From contig UBZP01000025.1 in assembly GCA_900469965.1 (NCBI GenBank), forward strand, positions 138,441-202,440: a DNA stretch of 64,000 nucleotides, read 5' to 3'. Below are positions 1 to 8,823 of this stretch, in pieces. Each line of letters starts with the position of its first letter. Position 1 is the first letter of the stretch. The position numbers and the translations under genes were made by a program. The notes under the pieces are model-generated. The model ran no database searches. It was given only the letters and a program-made list of their open reading frames with translations, and was not told where the DNA came from. The DNA is from Hyphomicrobiales bacterium (lineage in GTDB: Bacteria; Pseudomonadota; Alphaproteobacteria; Rhizobiales; Rhizobiaceae).

Positions 1-1
1 C

Positions 2-1381
2 GGCGGCGCCGTCAAGACCGTGCTGGCCGCAGACGAGCGCCGCGCGGTGGCGCAGAAGCTGATGCCCGTCATCCGCGGCCTGATCAGCGCCGACGAGAGC
101 AAGGTCGGCCATTTCGACGACAGCCAGGCCGTGCTCGACTTCGTGACCTCGAAGAACCTCGCGCCGCTCGCAGCGCTTGGCACCAGCTGCCCCGACCATT
201 TCCTGCGCACCAAGATCCGGCCGCTGGTCGTCGACTTCGATCCCGACAGGCCCGATATCGACGCCACGCTCGCGGGCCTCGCCGATGCCATTGCCGCCTA
301 CCGCGCCGACTATGCCGGCTACTACGAGCGCTGCAAGCACGACGACAGCCCGGCGATGCGCGACCCGAACGCCGTCGTCTACCTCGTTCCCGGCGTCGGC
401 ATGATCACCTTTGCCAAGGACAAGGCGACAGCCCGCATCTCCGCCGAGTTCTACGTCAACGCCATCAACGTCATGCGCGGCGCGTCGGGCGTCTCCACCT
501 ATGTCGGCCTGCCCGAACAGGAGGCCTTCGACATCGAGTACTGGCTGCTCGAGGAAGCGAAGCTGCAGCGCATGCCGAAGCCGAAGAGCCTGGCGGGCCG
601 CATCGCGCTCGTCACCGGCGGTGCCGGCGGCATCGGCAAGGCGACCGCCAACCGGCTGATGGCAGAGGGCGCCTGCGTCGTGCTCGCCGACATCGACGCC
701 GAGGCGCTGGCTTCGGCCCAGAGCGAGCTTGCCGCGCGCTACGGCAAGGACTTCGTCCGCGCGGTCGCCATGAACGTCACCGACGAGGCGCTCGTGGAAA
801 AGAGCTTCGCCGACACGCTGGTCGAGTTCGGCGGCCTCGACATCCTCGTTTCCAATGCCGGCCTCGCCTCCTCCGCACCGATCGAGGAGACCTCGCTTTC
901 GCTGTGGAACAAGAACATCGACATCCTCGCCACCGGCTATTTCCTCGTCTCGCGCGAGGCCTTCCGGATCTTCCGCCGGCAGAAGGCGGGCGGCAACGTC
1001 GTTTTCGTCGCCTCCAAGAACGGCCTTGCGGCGTCCCCGGGTGCGGCCGCCTACTGCACGGCCAAGGCGGCCGAGATCCATCTCGCCCGCTGCCTGGCGC
1101 TGGAGGGAGCTGCCGAGCAGATCCGCGTCAACGTCGTCAATCCGGACGCGGTGCTGCGCGGCTCGAAGATCTGGACCGGCGAATGGAAGGAGCAGCGGGC
1201 GGCGACCTACAAGACCGATGACCTGGAGGCGCACTACCGCGAGCGTTCGATGCTGAAGCGCAGCGTCTTCCCGGAGGACATTGCCGAAGCAATCTACTTC
1301 CTCGCCTCCGACATGTCGGCCAAGTCGACCGGCAACATCATCAACGTGGATGCCGGCAACGCGCAGTCCTTCACGCGCTAG
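2..1381 (+). CDS. rhaD: Bifunctional rhamnulose-1-phosphate aldolase / short-chain alcohol dehydrogenase (5' end outside window)
   Basis: The frame is open from the window edge, so the N-terminal part of the aldolase is missing; about 459 residues of a family that is usually near 700 are present. The visible first part (to about base 560) matches the end of the class II aldolase domain that splits L-rhamnulose-1-phosphate into DHAP and L-lactaldehyde. The rest is a short-chain dehydrogenase: a TGGAGGIG nucleotide-binding turn near base 615, an NAG motif near 855, and a catalytic Ser...YCTAK near 1010-1068. This domain is thought to oxidise lactaldehyde with NAD+. The fused arrangement is typical of rhizobia. 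rhaI follows 41 bases downstream on the same strand. The C-terminus ends normally at TAG. Confidence 0.93.
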   Translation, partial: GGAVKTVLAADERRAVAQKLMPVIRGLISADESKVGHFDDSQAVLDFVTSKNLAPLAALGTSCPDHFLRTKIRPLVVDFDPDRPDIDATLAGLADAIAAYRADYAGYYERCKHDDSPAMRDPNAVVYLVPGVGMITFAKDKATARISAEFYVNAINVMRGASGVSTYVGLPEQEAFDIEYWLLEEAKLQRMPKPKSLAGRIALVTGGAGGIGKATANRLMAEGACVVLADIDAEALASAQSELAARYGKDFVRAVAMNVTDEALVEKSFADTLVEFGGLDILVSNAGLASSAPIEETSLSLWNKNIDILATGYFLVSREAFRIFRRQKAGGNVVFVASKNGLAASPGAAAYCTAKAAEIHLARCLALEGAAEQIRVNVVNPDAVLRGSKIWTGEWKEQRAATYKTDDLEAHYRERSMLKRSVFPEDIAEAIYFLASDMSAKSTGNIINVDAGNAQSFTR

Positions 1382-1422
1382 GCGCCTGAGGCACACGGAA
1401 CGCACGGTCTGGGAGGACCAGC

Positions 1423-2712
1423 ATGGGCATGATCTCAAAGGACGTCATCGCAGCGGAAAACAAAAAGCGCGCGGGCGCCCTGCAGCGCGACTACGACCAT
1501 CTCGGCGAGCAGCTCGGTCGACGTGGCATCGACATCGACCGGGTGAAGCGGAAAGTGGCGGCTTACGCCGTCGCCGTTCCCTCCTGGGGTGTGGGCACCG
1601 GCGGCACCCGCTTCGCCCGCTTCCCGGGCCAGGGCGAGCCGCGCAACATCTTCGACAAGCTGGAGGACTGCGCCGTCATCCACGAGCTGACGCAGGCAAC
1701 GCCGACCGTCTCCCTGCACATCCCCTGGGACAAGGTCTCCGATCTCGGCGCGCTGAAGGAGAAGGGGCAGGCGCTGGGCCTCGGCTTCGACGCGATGAAC
1801 TCCAACACCTTCTCCGATGCCCCGGGTCAGGCGCACTCCTACAAGTTCGGTTCGCTCTCCCATGCCGATGCGGCGACGCGCCGGCAGGCCGTCGAGCACA
1901 ATATCGAGTGCATCGAAATCGGCCGCAAGCTCGGTTCGAAGGCGCTGACCGTCTGGATCGGCGACGGCACCAACTTCCCCGGCCAGGCGGATTTCACACG
2001 GAGCTTCGAGCGCTATCTCGAGGCGATGAAGGCGATCTACCAGCACCTGCCCGACGACTGGCGCATCTTCTCCGAGCACAAGATGTACGAGCCGGCCTTC
2101 TATTCCACCGTCGTGCAGGACTGGGGCACCAACTACCTGATCGCCAAGGAACTCGGCGACAAGGCCTATTGCCTCGTCGACCTCGGCCACCATGCGCCGA
2201 ACGTGAACATCGAGATGATCGTCGCCCGGCTGATCCAGTTCGGCAAGCTCGGGGGCTTCCACTTCAACGATTCCAAATATGGCGACGACGACCTCGATAC
2301 CGGTTCGATCGACCCCTATCGGCTGTTCCTCGTCTTCAACGAACTGGTGGGCGCGGAAGAGCGCAAGGCGGAAGGGTTTGCGCCGGCGCACATGCTGGAC
2401 CAGAGCCATAACGTCACCGATCCGATCGAGAGCCTGATGCGCAGCGCCACCGAGGTCTGCCGCGCCTATGCGCAGGGACTGATCGTCGACCGGGCGGCGC
2501 TTGCCGGCTACCAGGAGGACAACGACGCGCTGATGGCGTCCGAGACGCTGAAGGCCGCCTTCCGCACCGACGTCGAGCCGATCCTGGCAATGGCCCGGCA
2601 GGAGAGCGGCGGGGCGATCGACCCGGTCGCGACCTACCGGGCGGCGCAATATCGGGCAAAGGTGGCCGCGGAGCGGCCGGCGGTTGCAGGTGGCGGCGGC
2701 GGGATCGTGTGA
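1423..2712 (+). CDS. rhaI: L-rhamnose isomerase, rhizobial RhaI type
   Basis: Predicted 429-residue sugar isomerase of the xylose-isomerase-like TIM-barrel family. It converts L-rhamnose to L-rhamnulose in the cytoplasm, the first step of rhamnose use. The ATG is preceded by a strong GGGAGG ribosome site seven bases upstream. Metal-binding acidic and histidine residues expected of the family appear in the middle, for example SEHKMYEP near base 2075 and VDLGHHAPN near 2178. It lies directly after rhaD and is probably co-transcribed with it. The matching kinase and ABC transporter must lie upstream of the window. The C-terminus carries a short Gly-rich tail. Confidence 0.92.
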   Translation: MGMISKDVIAAENKKRAGALQRDYDHLGEQLGRRGIDIDRVKRKVAAYAVAVPSWGVGTGGTRFARFPGQGEPRNIFDKLEDCAVIHELTQATPTVSLHIPWDKVSDLGALKEKGQALGLGFDAMNSNTFSDAPGQAHSYKFGSLSHADAATRRQAVEHNIECIEIGRKLGSKALTVWIGDGTNFPGQADFTRSFERYLEAMKAIYQHLPDDWRIFSEHKMYEPAFYSTVVQDWGTNYLIAKELGDKAYCLVDLGHHAPNVNIEMIVARLIQFGKLGGFHFNDSKYGDDDLDTGSIDPYRLFLVFNELVGAEERKAEGFAPAHMLDQSHNVTDPIESLMRSATEVCRAYAQGLIVDRAALAGYQEDNDALMASETLKAAFRTDVEPILAMARQESGGAIDPVATYRAAQYRAKVAAERPAVAGGGGGIV

Positions 2713-2721
2713 GCTTTTCGG

Positions 2722-3087
2722 TCAGCCTCCGGTCAGTCGTTTGTGCCAACGCCCGTCGACAACCGTACCGTAAAGCGGGTAGCCGTTGTACCCGGTCACC
2801 TCGACCTTCCCGCGGCCGTACTTGACGGCGACCCTGCAATAGGCAGCAAAGGCGATCTGCATTTGCACGTCTGCCCTGGTCTTCGGCCAGTGCCGACTGG
2901 AAACGACAACCATGGCAGTGTCGTCACGGTAATCCACGCTAGAGACCAGTCCCTGCGCGTGCCAAATGCTCAGAAGAACTTCTTCCTCATGGCATGCGAT
3001 CGCCGGGTCGGTCGTAGTGACAAATTGCTGTGCATCCCCCGCCTCTGCAGCACAGGCAAACAACAGAAGCGAAAACGTCACTCTCAT
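2722..3087 (-). CDS. Small secreted protein of unknown function
   Basis: 121 residues. The start ATG at 3087 is chosen because a short signal peptide begins there (MRVTFSLLLFACAAEAG, cleavage probably after an A-x-A). The open frame continues upstream inside pncB, but that part reads as a shadow. The mature protein has two cysteines (near residues 32 and 84) and a Gly/Tyr-rich C-terminal half (VTGYNGYPLYG). It begins 26 bases after the pncB stop on the same strand, so it may be co-transcribed with pncB; its end meets rhaI tail to tail nine bases away. No family is recognised and no function is proposed. Confidence 0.6.
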   Translation of the reverse strand: MRVTFSLLLFACAAEAGDAQQFVTTTDPAIACHEEEVLLSIWHAQGLVSSVDYRDDTAMVVVSSRHWPKTRADVQMQIAFAAYCRVAVKYGRGKVEVTGYNGYPLYGTVVDGRWHKRLTGG

Positions 3088-3113
3088 CGTCCACGATGCG
3101 GAGAAATTCGACT

Positions 3114-4418
3114 TCACACCCGCACCGCCTGCTCGACGAAATCCTCCGTTCCGAAGAACTTGAGATAGCGCTCGACCTCCTTCGGCTCTCCGGTCGCCTT
3201 GCGCGGATTGTCCGACAGCTTCACGGCCGGCCGGCCGTTGGCGTCGCTGACCTTGCAGACGACGGAGATCGGATCGAGCCCGCGGAAGGGCTGCGGGGCG
3301 CAGCCGACGAAGTCGTTGGTCAGGTTGGTGCCCCAGCCGAAGCTCATCCTCACCCGTCCCTTGAAATGCTCGTAGGTCCTGATGATGGTGTCGACGTCGA
3401 GACCGTCGGAGAAGATCAGGAGCTTGTCGCGCGGGTCGCGCCCCATCTTCTTCCACCAGGCGAGGATCTTCTCGCCGCCCTCGATCGGCGGGGCGCTGTC
3501 GGGGCGGAAGCCGGTCCAGTCGGCCACCCAGTCCGGCGCGTTCCGCAAGAACGCCGCGGTGCCAAAGGAATCGGGGAGCACGATCAAAAGGTTGCCGCCA
3601 TAGAGCTGGTTCCAGTCCTGCAGCACCTTGTAGGGCGCGGCCGCCAGTTCGGCATCGTTTCGCGCCAATGCCGCCGCCACCATCGGCAGCTCATGAGCGT
3701 TGGTGCCGAGCGCTTCGAGATCCGTGTCCATGGCGAGCAGCACGTTGCTGGTGCCGGAAAACGACGACCCGATCCCCTCCTTCAGCGCCTCCACGCACCA
3801 GCGCTGCCACAGGAAGGAATGCCGGCGGCGGGTGCCGAAGTCGGAGATGCGCAGCTCCGGATGCTGGCGCAACTGCTCCACCTTCGACCACATCTTCGCC
3901 TTGGCGCGGGCATAGAGCACGTCGAGCGCGAACTGGCCCATGCCGCGCATGGCCGAGCGCGAACGCAGCTCGTTGACGATGGCGAGCGCCGGGATCTCCC
4001 ACATGGTGGTCTGCGACCAACGCCCCTCGAAGGTAAGCTCGTACTGACCATCCTTGCGCGCCAGATGATAGTCCGGCAGCTGGAATTCGGCGAGCCAGGC
4101 GAGGAATTCGGGCGAGAAGATCTGCTTGCGGCCATAGAAGGTGTTGCCGGCGAGCCAGATCATCTCCTTCTTGGTGAAGCGCAGGGTGCGGACGAAGTCC
4201 AGCTGGTCGCGCAGTTCCTGCTCGTCGATCTCCTCGGCGAGGCGCACGGTCTTGGTGCGGTTGATCAGCGAGAAGGTGGCATCGACTTCCGGATAGAGCT
4301 TCCAGATCATCTGCAGCATCAGGAGCTTGTAGAAGTCCGTATCCAGCAGGCTGCGCACGATCGGGTCGAGCTTCCAGGCGTTGTCGTATACGCGACGGGC
4401 AATATCCGTCTTGGTCAT
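3114..4418 (-). CDS. pncB: Nicotinate phosphoribosyltransferase
   Basis: 434 residues, the usual length. The enzyme joins nicotinate to PRPP, with ATP hydrolysis, to give nicotinate mononucleotide in NAD salvage. The start [13 protein letters not shown] is selected over an upstream in-frame ATG because GGTGGGAG lies five bases before it and homologues begin here. Family landmarks are [11 protein letters not shown] near residue 25, an [10 protein letters not shown] segment near 225, and a C-terminal SDGLDVDT and [10 protein letters not shown] phosphate-binding region. It reads away from the GlsB-type gene. A small secreted protein gene follows. Confidence 0.95.
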   Translation of the reverse strand: MTKTDIARRVYDNAWKLDPIVRSLLDTDFYKLLMLQMIWKLYPEVDATFSLINRTKTVRLAEEIDEQELRDQLDFVRTLRFTKKEMIWLAGNTFYGRKQIFSPEFLAWLAEFQLPDYHLARKDGQYELTFEGRWSQTTMWEIPALAIVNELRSRSAMRGMGQFALDVLYARAKAKMWSKVEQLRQHPELRISDFGTRRRHSFLWQRWCVEALKEGIGSSFSGTSNVLLAMDTDLEALGTNAHELPMVAAALARNDAELAAAPYKVLQDWNQLYGGNLLIVLPDSFGTAAFLRNAPDWVADWTGFRPDSAPPIEGGEKILAWWKKMGRDPRDKLLIFSDGLDVDTIIRTYEHFKGRVRMSFGWGTNLTNDFVGCAPQPFRGLDPISVVCKVSDANGRPAVKLSDNPRKATGEPKEVERYLKFFGTEDFVEQAVRV

Positions 4419-4651
4419 GGCTCCCACCTCGCTGCACTGCATGTTCCGCCGGCCGACATCAAAAGCGTGCCGGCCACGGTTGCGCTCCCAGGTCCGTCGC
4501 ACTCATCGCATGCCCCCCGCCCGGCCGCAAGATCGGCCGGCTGGGGAGCGGCAAGCGCAATCCGCGCAATGATGAAGACAAGGCCTTGTAATCTCTTTGT
4601 CTTCAATCAATGCTGGCAGGTGTTTCCAACCCGCGCTTGGGAGGCGTGCAC

Positions 4652-4906
4652 ATGGGTATCGAAAGCATCATTGTCTTTCTTATCGTCGGCGCAATTGCAG
4701 GGTGGCTCGCGGGCCTCATCGTGTCCGGCTACGGATTCGGCCTGCTCGGCAACATCGTCATCGGCATCGTCGGCGCCTTCATCGCCGGCTTCCTGCTGCC
4801 GCGGCTCGGCATCGGCGTCGGCGGCGGCATCCTCTGGGCGATCATCCATGCCACGATCGGCGCCATCATCCTGCTGCTGCTGATCAAGGTGATCAAGCGG
4901 GCCTGA
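4652..4906 (+). CDS. GlsB/YeaQ/YmgE-family stress-associated membrane protein
   Basis: 84 residues, almost entirely hydrophobic and glycine-rich, with three predicted membrane segments: about residues 3-22, 27-48 and 55-78. This is the typical form of the transglycosylase-associated (YeaQ/YmgE) family, whose members are often stress-induced and whose biochemical role is unclear. The ATG at 4652 follows a TTGGGAGG ribosome site; an in-frame ATG at 4610 lacks one. The gene stands alone, divergent from pncB, and is closed by a hairpin terminator at 4943-4966. Confidence 0.85.
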   Translation: MGIESIIVFLIVGAIAGWLAGLIVSGYGFGLLGNIVIGIVGAFIAGFLLPRLGIGVGGGILWAIIHATIGAIILLLLIKVIKRA

Positions 4907-4942
4907 AACGCGGCATCACACCGCGATGCCAGACGCCAACGG

Positions 4943-4966
4943 ACGGCGGCCGCAACCGGCCGCCGT
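4943..4966. terminator. Hairpin terminator between convergent genes
   Basis: Perfect 10-bp stem (ACGGCGGCCG / CGGCCGCCGT) with a CAAC loop, followed by TTCTT on the plus strand. It sits between the ends of the GlsB-type gene and dhaK and could serve both directions. The T-run is short. Confidence 0.6.
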
Positions 4967-5002
4967 TCTTGCATGACGAGGACATGCCCGCCACTTGCGT
5001 CC

Positions 5003-6001
5003 TCAGCCGCCCCAGCGCAGCGCCGCCGTGGAGACTGCGGCATCCCAGAGGAGCAGACGCTGTTCGTCGAGCAGCGAGACGGTGATCGAGAGCCCGGCCA
5101 TGTCGAGCGAGGTGACGTAGGTGCCGACGAGCGAGCGGGCGACCTGCAGGCCGCCCTGTTCCATCCGCGCCCGCGCAAGGCCGTACATCAGATAGAGTTC
5201 GGACGCCGGCGTGCCGCCGAAGCCGTTGACGAAGAGCAGCACCGGCGCTTCTGCGGGCGCGGCCAGATCGGCGAGGATCTCCCGGCACATCAGGTCGGCG
5301 ATCGCGTCGGCCGGCTCGAAGGCGGCGCGCGTGCGACCGGGTTCGCCGTGAATGCCGACGCCGACCTCCATTTCTCCCGGCGACAGCGTGAAGGCGGCGC
5401 GGCCGGAGGCCGGCACGGTGGCACCGCGGATGGCGACGCCCATGCTGCGGGTGGCTTCCACCGTCCGTTCCCCCAGCGCCTTGAGCCCGCCGAGCACCAT
5501 CCCGGCCTCGGCGGCGGCGCCGACGATCTTCTCCACCACCAGCGTGCCGGCGACCCCGCGCCGGCCGGAGCTGCGGGCGCCGCCTCGGGTGGCGATATCG
5601 TCGCTGACGACGACCGTCTCGACCTTGTGGCCGGCTGCCACCGCCATCTCGGCAGCCATCTCGAAGTTCATCACGTCGCCGTCGTAGTTCTTGACGATCA
5701 GCAGCACGCCCGCGCCGGTGTCGCACTCGACGATCGCGGCATGGATCTGGTCGGGCGTGGCCGAGGTGAAGATATGGCCGACACAGGCCGCGTCGAGCAT
5801 CCCCGGCCCGACGAAGCCGATATGCATCGGCTCATGCCCGGCGCCGCCGCCGGAGATGACCGCCACCTTTCCCGGCTGCAAGTCCCTGCGGCGGATGTTG
5901 CGGCCGCCGCTGCCGAACACGACGGACCCCTCGTGCGCCCGAACGAAGCCTTCGAGGCTGTCGGCGACGATGCGATCCGCCCTGTTCATGAATTTCTTCA
6001 T
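5003..6001 (-). CDS. dhaK: Dihydroxyacetone kinase subunit DhaK (PTS type)
   Basis: 332 residues, the length of the free-standing DhaK of PTS-dependent kinases (about 330-356). It should bind dihydroxyacetone covalently as a hemiaminal. GGGAGHEP is at residues 51-58, and the substrate-binding histidine of the VGIHGEP motif is His218, the same number as in E. coli DhaK. A very strong GGAGGAGGAG ribosome site lies just before ATG 6001. It is the last gene of the 13-gene operon, 88 bases after a small HTH-like gene. The partner subunits DhaL and DhaM lie 2.4-3.4 kb upstream, so the three subunits are not adjacent. Assignment to the PTS type rests on the presence of separate DhaL, EIIA, HPr and EI genes. 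Confidence 0.9.
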   Translation of the reverse strand: MKKFMNRADRIVADSLEGFVRAHEGSVVFGSGGRNIRRRDLQPGKVAVISGGGAGHEPMHIGFVGPGMLDAACVGHIFTSATPDQIHAAIVECDTGAGVLLIVKNYDGDVMNFEMAAEMAVAAGHKVETVVVSDDIATRGGARSSGRRGVAGTLVVEKIVGAAAEAGMVLGGLKALGERTVEATRSMGVAIRGATVPASGRAAFTLSPGEMEVGVGIHGEPGRTRAAFEPADAIADLMCREILADLAAPAEAPVLLFVNGFGGTPASELYLMYGLARARMEQGGLQVARSLVGTYVTSLDMAGLSITVSLLDEQRLLLWDAAVSTAALRWGG

Positions 6002-6089
6002 GCTCCTCCTCCGCCCGGCCTGATCCTAGATCATGCCGGGAGTGTCCCTCAAGTCCGCCAGGTTCCGTTCGCCTCGGCTTCGGAGCGCG

Positions 6090-6488
6090 TCAGAGCAGCG
6101 CTGCGAGCTTCGCCACGAACTCCGACACGGCCTCGTCGAACCGGTTGTTCTTCTGCTCGTCGCCGAAATCGGGAACGTTCAGCGTCAGCACCCGCTGGCC
6201 CTCGGACGGCGTCAGGTCCGGCAGCTTGCCGGGATGGGCCTTCTCGTAGGCGCTCAGGAAGCGCTCCTGCTCCACAGCACTCATGTGGCACACGCGGAAG
6301 ATCGTCGCGAGGTGGCGCGACGGCAGCGGGGTCGCATATGTCGGGCTGGTGATCTGGGTGACGAAGCTGCGGTGCTTGCCGAGTGCGGTGGCGAGGCGCT
6401 GGCGCGTCCCCGACGGCCGGTTGTCGATGATGTCGGCCAGGATTGTCTTGTAGGCGACCGTCGCCTCTTCGCCTGCCTCGCGTGCCAT
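6090..6488 (-). CDS. Unknown 132-residue protein, possible Xre-like DNA-binding protein
   Basis: The gene starts one base after the EI stop and precedes dhaK, so it belongs to the same operon. The N-terminal half (TRQRLATALGKHRSFVTQI, about residues 28-46, then LATIFRVC near 60) resembles a lambda-repressor-type helix-turn-helix: a QRLA helix, a turn, and a recognition helix with SFVTQIT. The C-terminal half is charged, with NVPDFGDEQKNN and a final helix. No enzyme motif is seen. By position it could be an accessory or regulatory factor of the dihydroxyacetone kinase system. The HTH reading is inference from pattern only; it could also be a structural partner of DhaK. Confidence 0.7.
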   Translation of the reverse strand: MAREAGEEATVAYKTILADIIDNRPSGTRQRLATALGKHRSFVTQITSPTYATPLPSRHLATIFRVCHMSAVEQERFLSAYEKAHPGKLPDLTPSEGQRVLTLNVPDFGDEQKNNRFDEAVSEFVAKLAALL

Positions 6489-6489
6489 T

Positions 6490-8100
6490 TCAGCCTCTTG
6501 CCTCGCTGCCGTCGGCGTTCAAGCGCGAAAGGGCCGCGCGCGCAAGCGTCATTCGCCGCGGCGCCATGGAAAAATCGCGCAGGCCGCAGGCGAGCAATGC
6601 GGGAAGTGCGCCGGGATCGCCGGCCAGGTCGCCACAGATACCGACGGGCCGGCCGGTTGCCGCCACCACAGGCACCACCATCGCCAGAAACCGCAGCACG
6701 GCCACGTGCGCGGCCGCATAGAGCGGCGAGACGGCCGCGTTGTCGCGGGCGCTTGCGGAAAGGTACTGGGCGAGATCGTTGGTGCCGAAGGAGAAGAACG
6801 CGGCGTCGAAGGCCTCCGGCATGAGCGCTGCGGCCGGAACCTCGACCATCAGGCCGAGCGGAGGCACGGCATGGGGGACACCGCGGGCCGCAAGCCGTGC
6901 GGCCTCCTCGGCAAAGACGGCGCGGGTCTGCTCGAGTTCCGACGGCGCCGTCACCATCGGCAGGAGAACGCGCAGCTGTCCCGCGGGAGCGGCCCGCAGG
7001 AGCGCGCGCACCTGCGTGCGCAGCACGTCCGGGCGCGCGAGCAGCAGCCGGATGCCGCGCAGGCCGAGAAAGGACGACGGGTCGACGGCTTCGCCCGGCG
7101 GCGGCTTGTCGGCCCCGAAGTCGAGAAGGCGGATCGTCACCGGCCGGCCGCCTGCCCAGGCAAGCATTCCGGCATAGATTTCGGCCTGCCGCTCCTCGTC
7201 GGCGAGATCGGCCGCAGACCCCATCAGGTACTCGGTCCGGAACAGCCCTATTCCGTCGATGCCCGCAGGCGAAAGATTCCGCAGCTCCGAGGGGTGGTCG
7301 ATGTTGGCCTGCAGGGTCAGCCGGACGCCGTCGGCCGTGCGCAGGGGCACTTCGTCCGGGGCCACGCCCGGCCCGCCCATGGACGCCGGCATGGCGGAGG
7401 CCCCTTGCACGGCGGCGGCGGACGGCGGAACCGCTCTGCCGTCCTCGACGGTGCCTTCGTCGCCGTCGACCACCAGTTCCATCCCGGTTTCGATATCCGC
7501 CTTCGGCACGCCGACCACCATCGGCACGCCGCGGCTGCGGGCGAGCGTCGCCACGTGGCTTGCGACGCTGCCGGCGAAAAGCGCGATTGCGCCGCCTTGC
7601 GACCAGTCGTGCGAGAGAAACAGGCTCGGCGCGATGTCACGGCCGACGAGGATCGCGCCTTTCGGGAAATCCGGCGGGCGCTCGCCGTGCAATGCCCGGA
7701 GCACCTGCTGCCTGATGTCGCGCATGTCTGCGCCGCGCGCGCGAATATGCTCGTCCTCGGCCTCCTCGAAGGAGGCGACATAGGCGTCCATGGTCGCAGC
7801 CCAGGCCGTGCCGGCTTCGGCGCCGCGCTGGATCCGCTCCAGGCTCGGCTCGAGAAGCGCCGGATCGCGCAGCATTTCGATCTGGAACTCCAGGATCGCC
7901 GCGCTTTCCAGGTCCGAGCGCCCGGCAAGCGCCCGCAGGTCCTCGACCGCGCGATCGACCGCGGCCACGAGCCGGGCGGCATCGCTTCCGTTGGCGCGGA
8001 CGCCACGGGCGTGACCGTCCTCCGGCGCCATCACATGGGCCGGCCCGCGGGCACTTCCCGGCGAGGCCCCCTGCCCTTTCAGCCTAAGCGCTTCGGGCAT
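6490..8100 (-). CDS. PTS enzyme I dedicated to the dihydroxyacetone kinase system
   Basis: 536 residues. It carries the full enzyme I architecture: N-terminal phospho-histidine domain with ASH-VATLAR (His182), PEP-binding barrel motifs GLFRTEYL and RLLDFGADKP, GTNDLAQY, and the C-terminal GICGDLAGD with the catalytic Cys. It should therefore autophosphorylate from PEP and pass the phosphate to the neighbouring HPr. The start at 8100 overlaps the HPr gene by 17 bases. In E. coli DhaM only the N-terminal part of EI is fused to EIIA and HPr; here EI is a separate full-length protein. GSVASH stands in place of the usual GGxxSH. Another EI (Ntr type) is expected elsewhere in such genomes. Confidence 0.9.
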   Translation of the reverse strand: MPEALRLKGQGASPGSARGPAHVMAPEDGHARGVRANGSDAARLVAAVDRAVEDLRALAGRSDLESAAILEFQIEMLRDPALLEPSLERIQRGAEAGTAWAATMDAYVASFEEAEDEHIRARGADMRDIRQQVLRALHGERPPDFPKGAILVGRDIAPSLFLSHDWSQGGAIALFAGSVASHVATLARSRGVPMVVGVPKADIETGMELVVDGDEGTVEDGRAVPPSAAAVQGASAMPASMGGPGVAPDEVPLRTADGVRLTLQANIDHPSELRNLSPAGIDGIGLFRTEYLMGSAADLADEERQAEIYAGMLAWAGGRPVTIRLLDFGADKPPPGEAVDPSSFLGLRGIRLLLARPDVLRTQVRALLRAAPAGQLRVLLPMVTAPSELEQTRAVFAEEAARLAARGVPHAVPPLGLMVEVPAAALMPEAFDAAFFSFGTNDLAQYLSASARDNAAVSPLYAAAHVAVLRFLAMVVPVVAATGRPVGICGDLAGDPGALPALLACGLRDFSMAPRRMTLARAALSRLNADGSEARG

Positions 8101-8428
8101 GGCTCTTCTCTTCGTCGAAGTTCCGCTCGACCAGGGTGCGGAGCGCCGCGACCGCCTCCGCCGCCGCAGCACCTTCGGCCCGGATCGAAAGAATGAAGCC
8201 CTTTCTGATGCGCGCGCCCATGATCTTGACGATGCTCTTGCCGTTCAGCCAGACACCGTCGCCGTTGACCTCGACGCCGATCGTGCAGGGGAAGGACTTG
8301 GCGAGGCGGGTGAACACGACGGAAGGGCGGGCGTGCAGGCCGATGTCGTGGGTGACCTCCACCGTCGCAAAGGCGACGGCTGAAGCGGCATCGTGCTGCC
8401 GGTCGGCCATGGGACGCTGATCGTTCAC
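8084..8428 (-). CDS. HPr-family phosphocarrier of the dihydroxyacetone kinase system
   Basis: 114 residues from a GTG start at 8428. This start is chosen because it overlaps the TGA of the upstream EIIA gene as GTGA and has GGAGGAG about nine bases before it; an ATG at 8410 lacks a good ribosome site. The phosphorylation motif IGLHARPS is present (His32 from the GTG). A typical HPr Ser-region follows (LNGKSIVKIMG). It should shuttle phosphate from the EI encoded downstream to the EIIA (DhaM) encoded upstream. The N-terminus is about 20 residues longer than a bare HPr, a possible remnant of a DhaM-like linker. Confidence 0.88.
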   Translation of the reverse strand: MNDQRPMADRQHDAASAVAFATVEVTHDIGLHARPSVVFTRLAKSFPCTIGVEVNGDGVWLNGKSIVKIMGARIRKGFILSIRAEGAAAAEAVAALRTLVERNFDEEKSHARSA

Positions 8429-8823
8429 GGGGAAAGCTCCTCCGCCGTTGCCACCACCTTCGACAGGGTCGCGCCGCCGGACGCCTCGGCGGCGGCGATC
8501 ACCGCGCCTTCGACGACCGGCGCATTGCAGATCGCGACACGACGCGCGCGCGACGGCTCCAGCATCTCGATCGCCATCTCGCTGTTGGTCTCCGCACCGC
8601 CGAGGTCGACGAAGACCGCCACGCCGGCCTCCGACCAGGCGGCACCGATCGCGGCCAGGATGTCCTTCGCGCTGGTGCCGAGGCCACCCTCGGCGTTGCC
8701 GCCGCACCAGGAGAGCGGCACGCTGTCGCCGACCATCTGGCGGACCATGTCGGCCGTGCCGCGGGCGATCAGCGGCGAATGCGACACGATGACGATCCCG
8801 ACATTTCCGCCATTGCCCCTCAT
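8425..8823 (-). CDS. dhaM: DhaM-type EIIA phosphotransfer subunit
   Basis: 132 residues, corresponding only to the EIIA (mannose-type fold) domain of E. coli DhaM. The phospho-accepting histidine is in VIVSHS (His15), followed by the characteristic DLGGAETN segment near residue 80. It should phosphorylate ADP held in DhaL, so that DhaL-ATP can phosphorylate dihydroxyacetone bound to DhaK. The start ATG overlaps the dhaL stop as ATGA, and its own stop overlaps the HPr GTG, which indicates translational coupling. An upstream in-frame ATG at 8877 would lie inside dhaL and is not used here. Confidence 0.9.
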   Translation of the reverse strand: MRGNGGNVGIVIVSHSPLIARGTADMVRQMVGDSVPLSWCGGNAEGGLGTSAKDILAAIGAAWSEAGVAVFVDLGGAETNSEMAIEMLEPSRARRVAICNAPVVEGAVIAAAEASGGATLSKVVATAEELSP

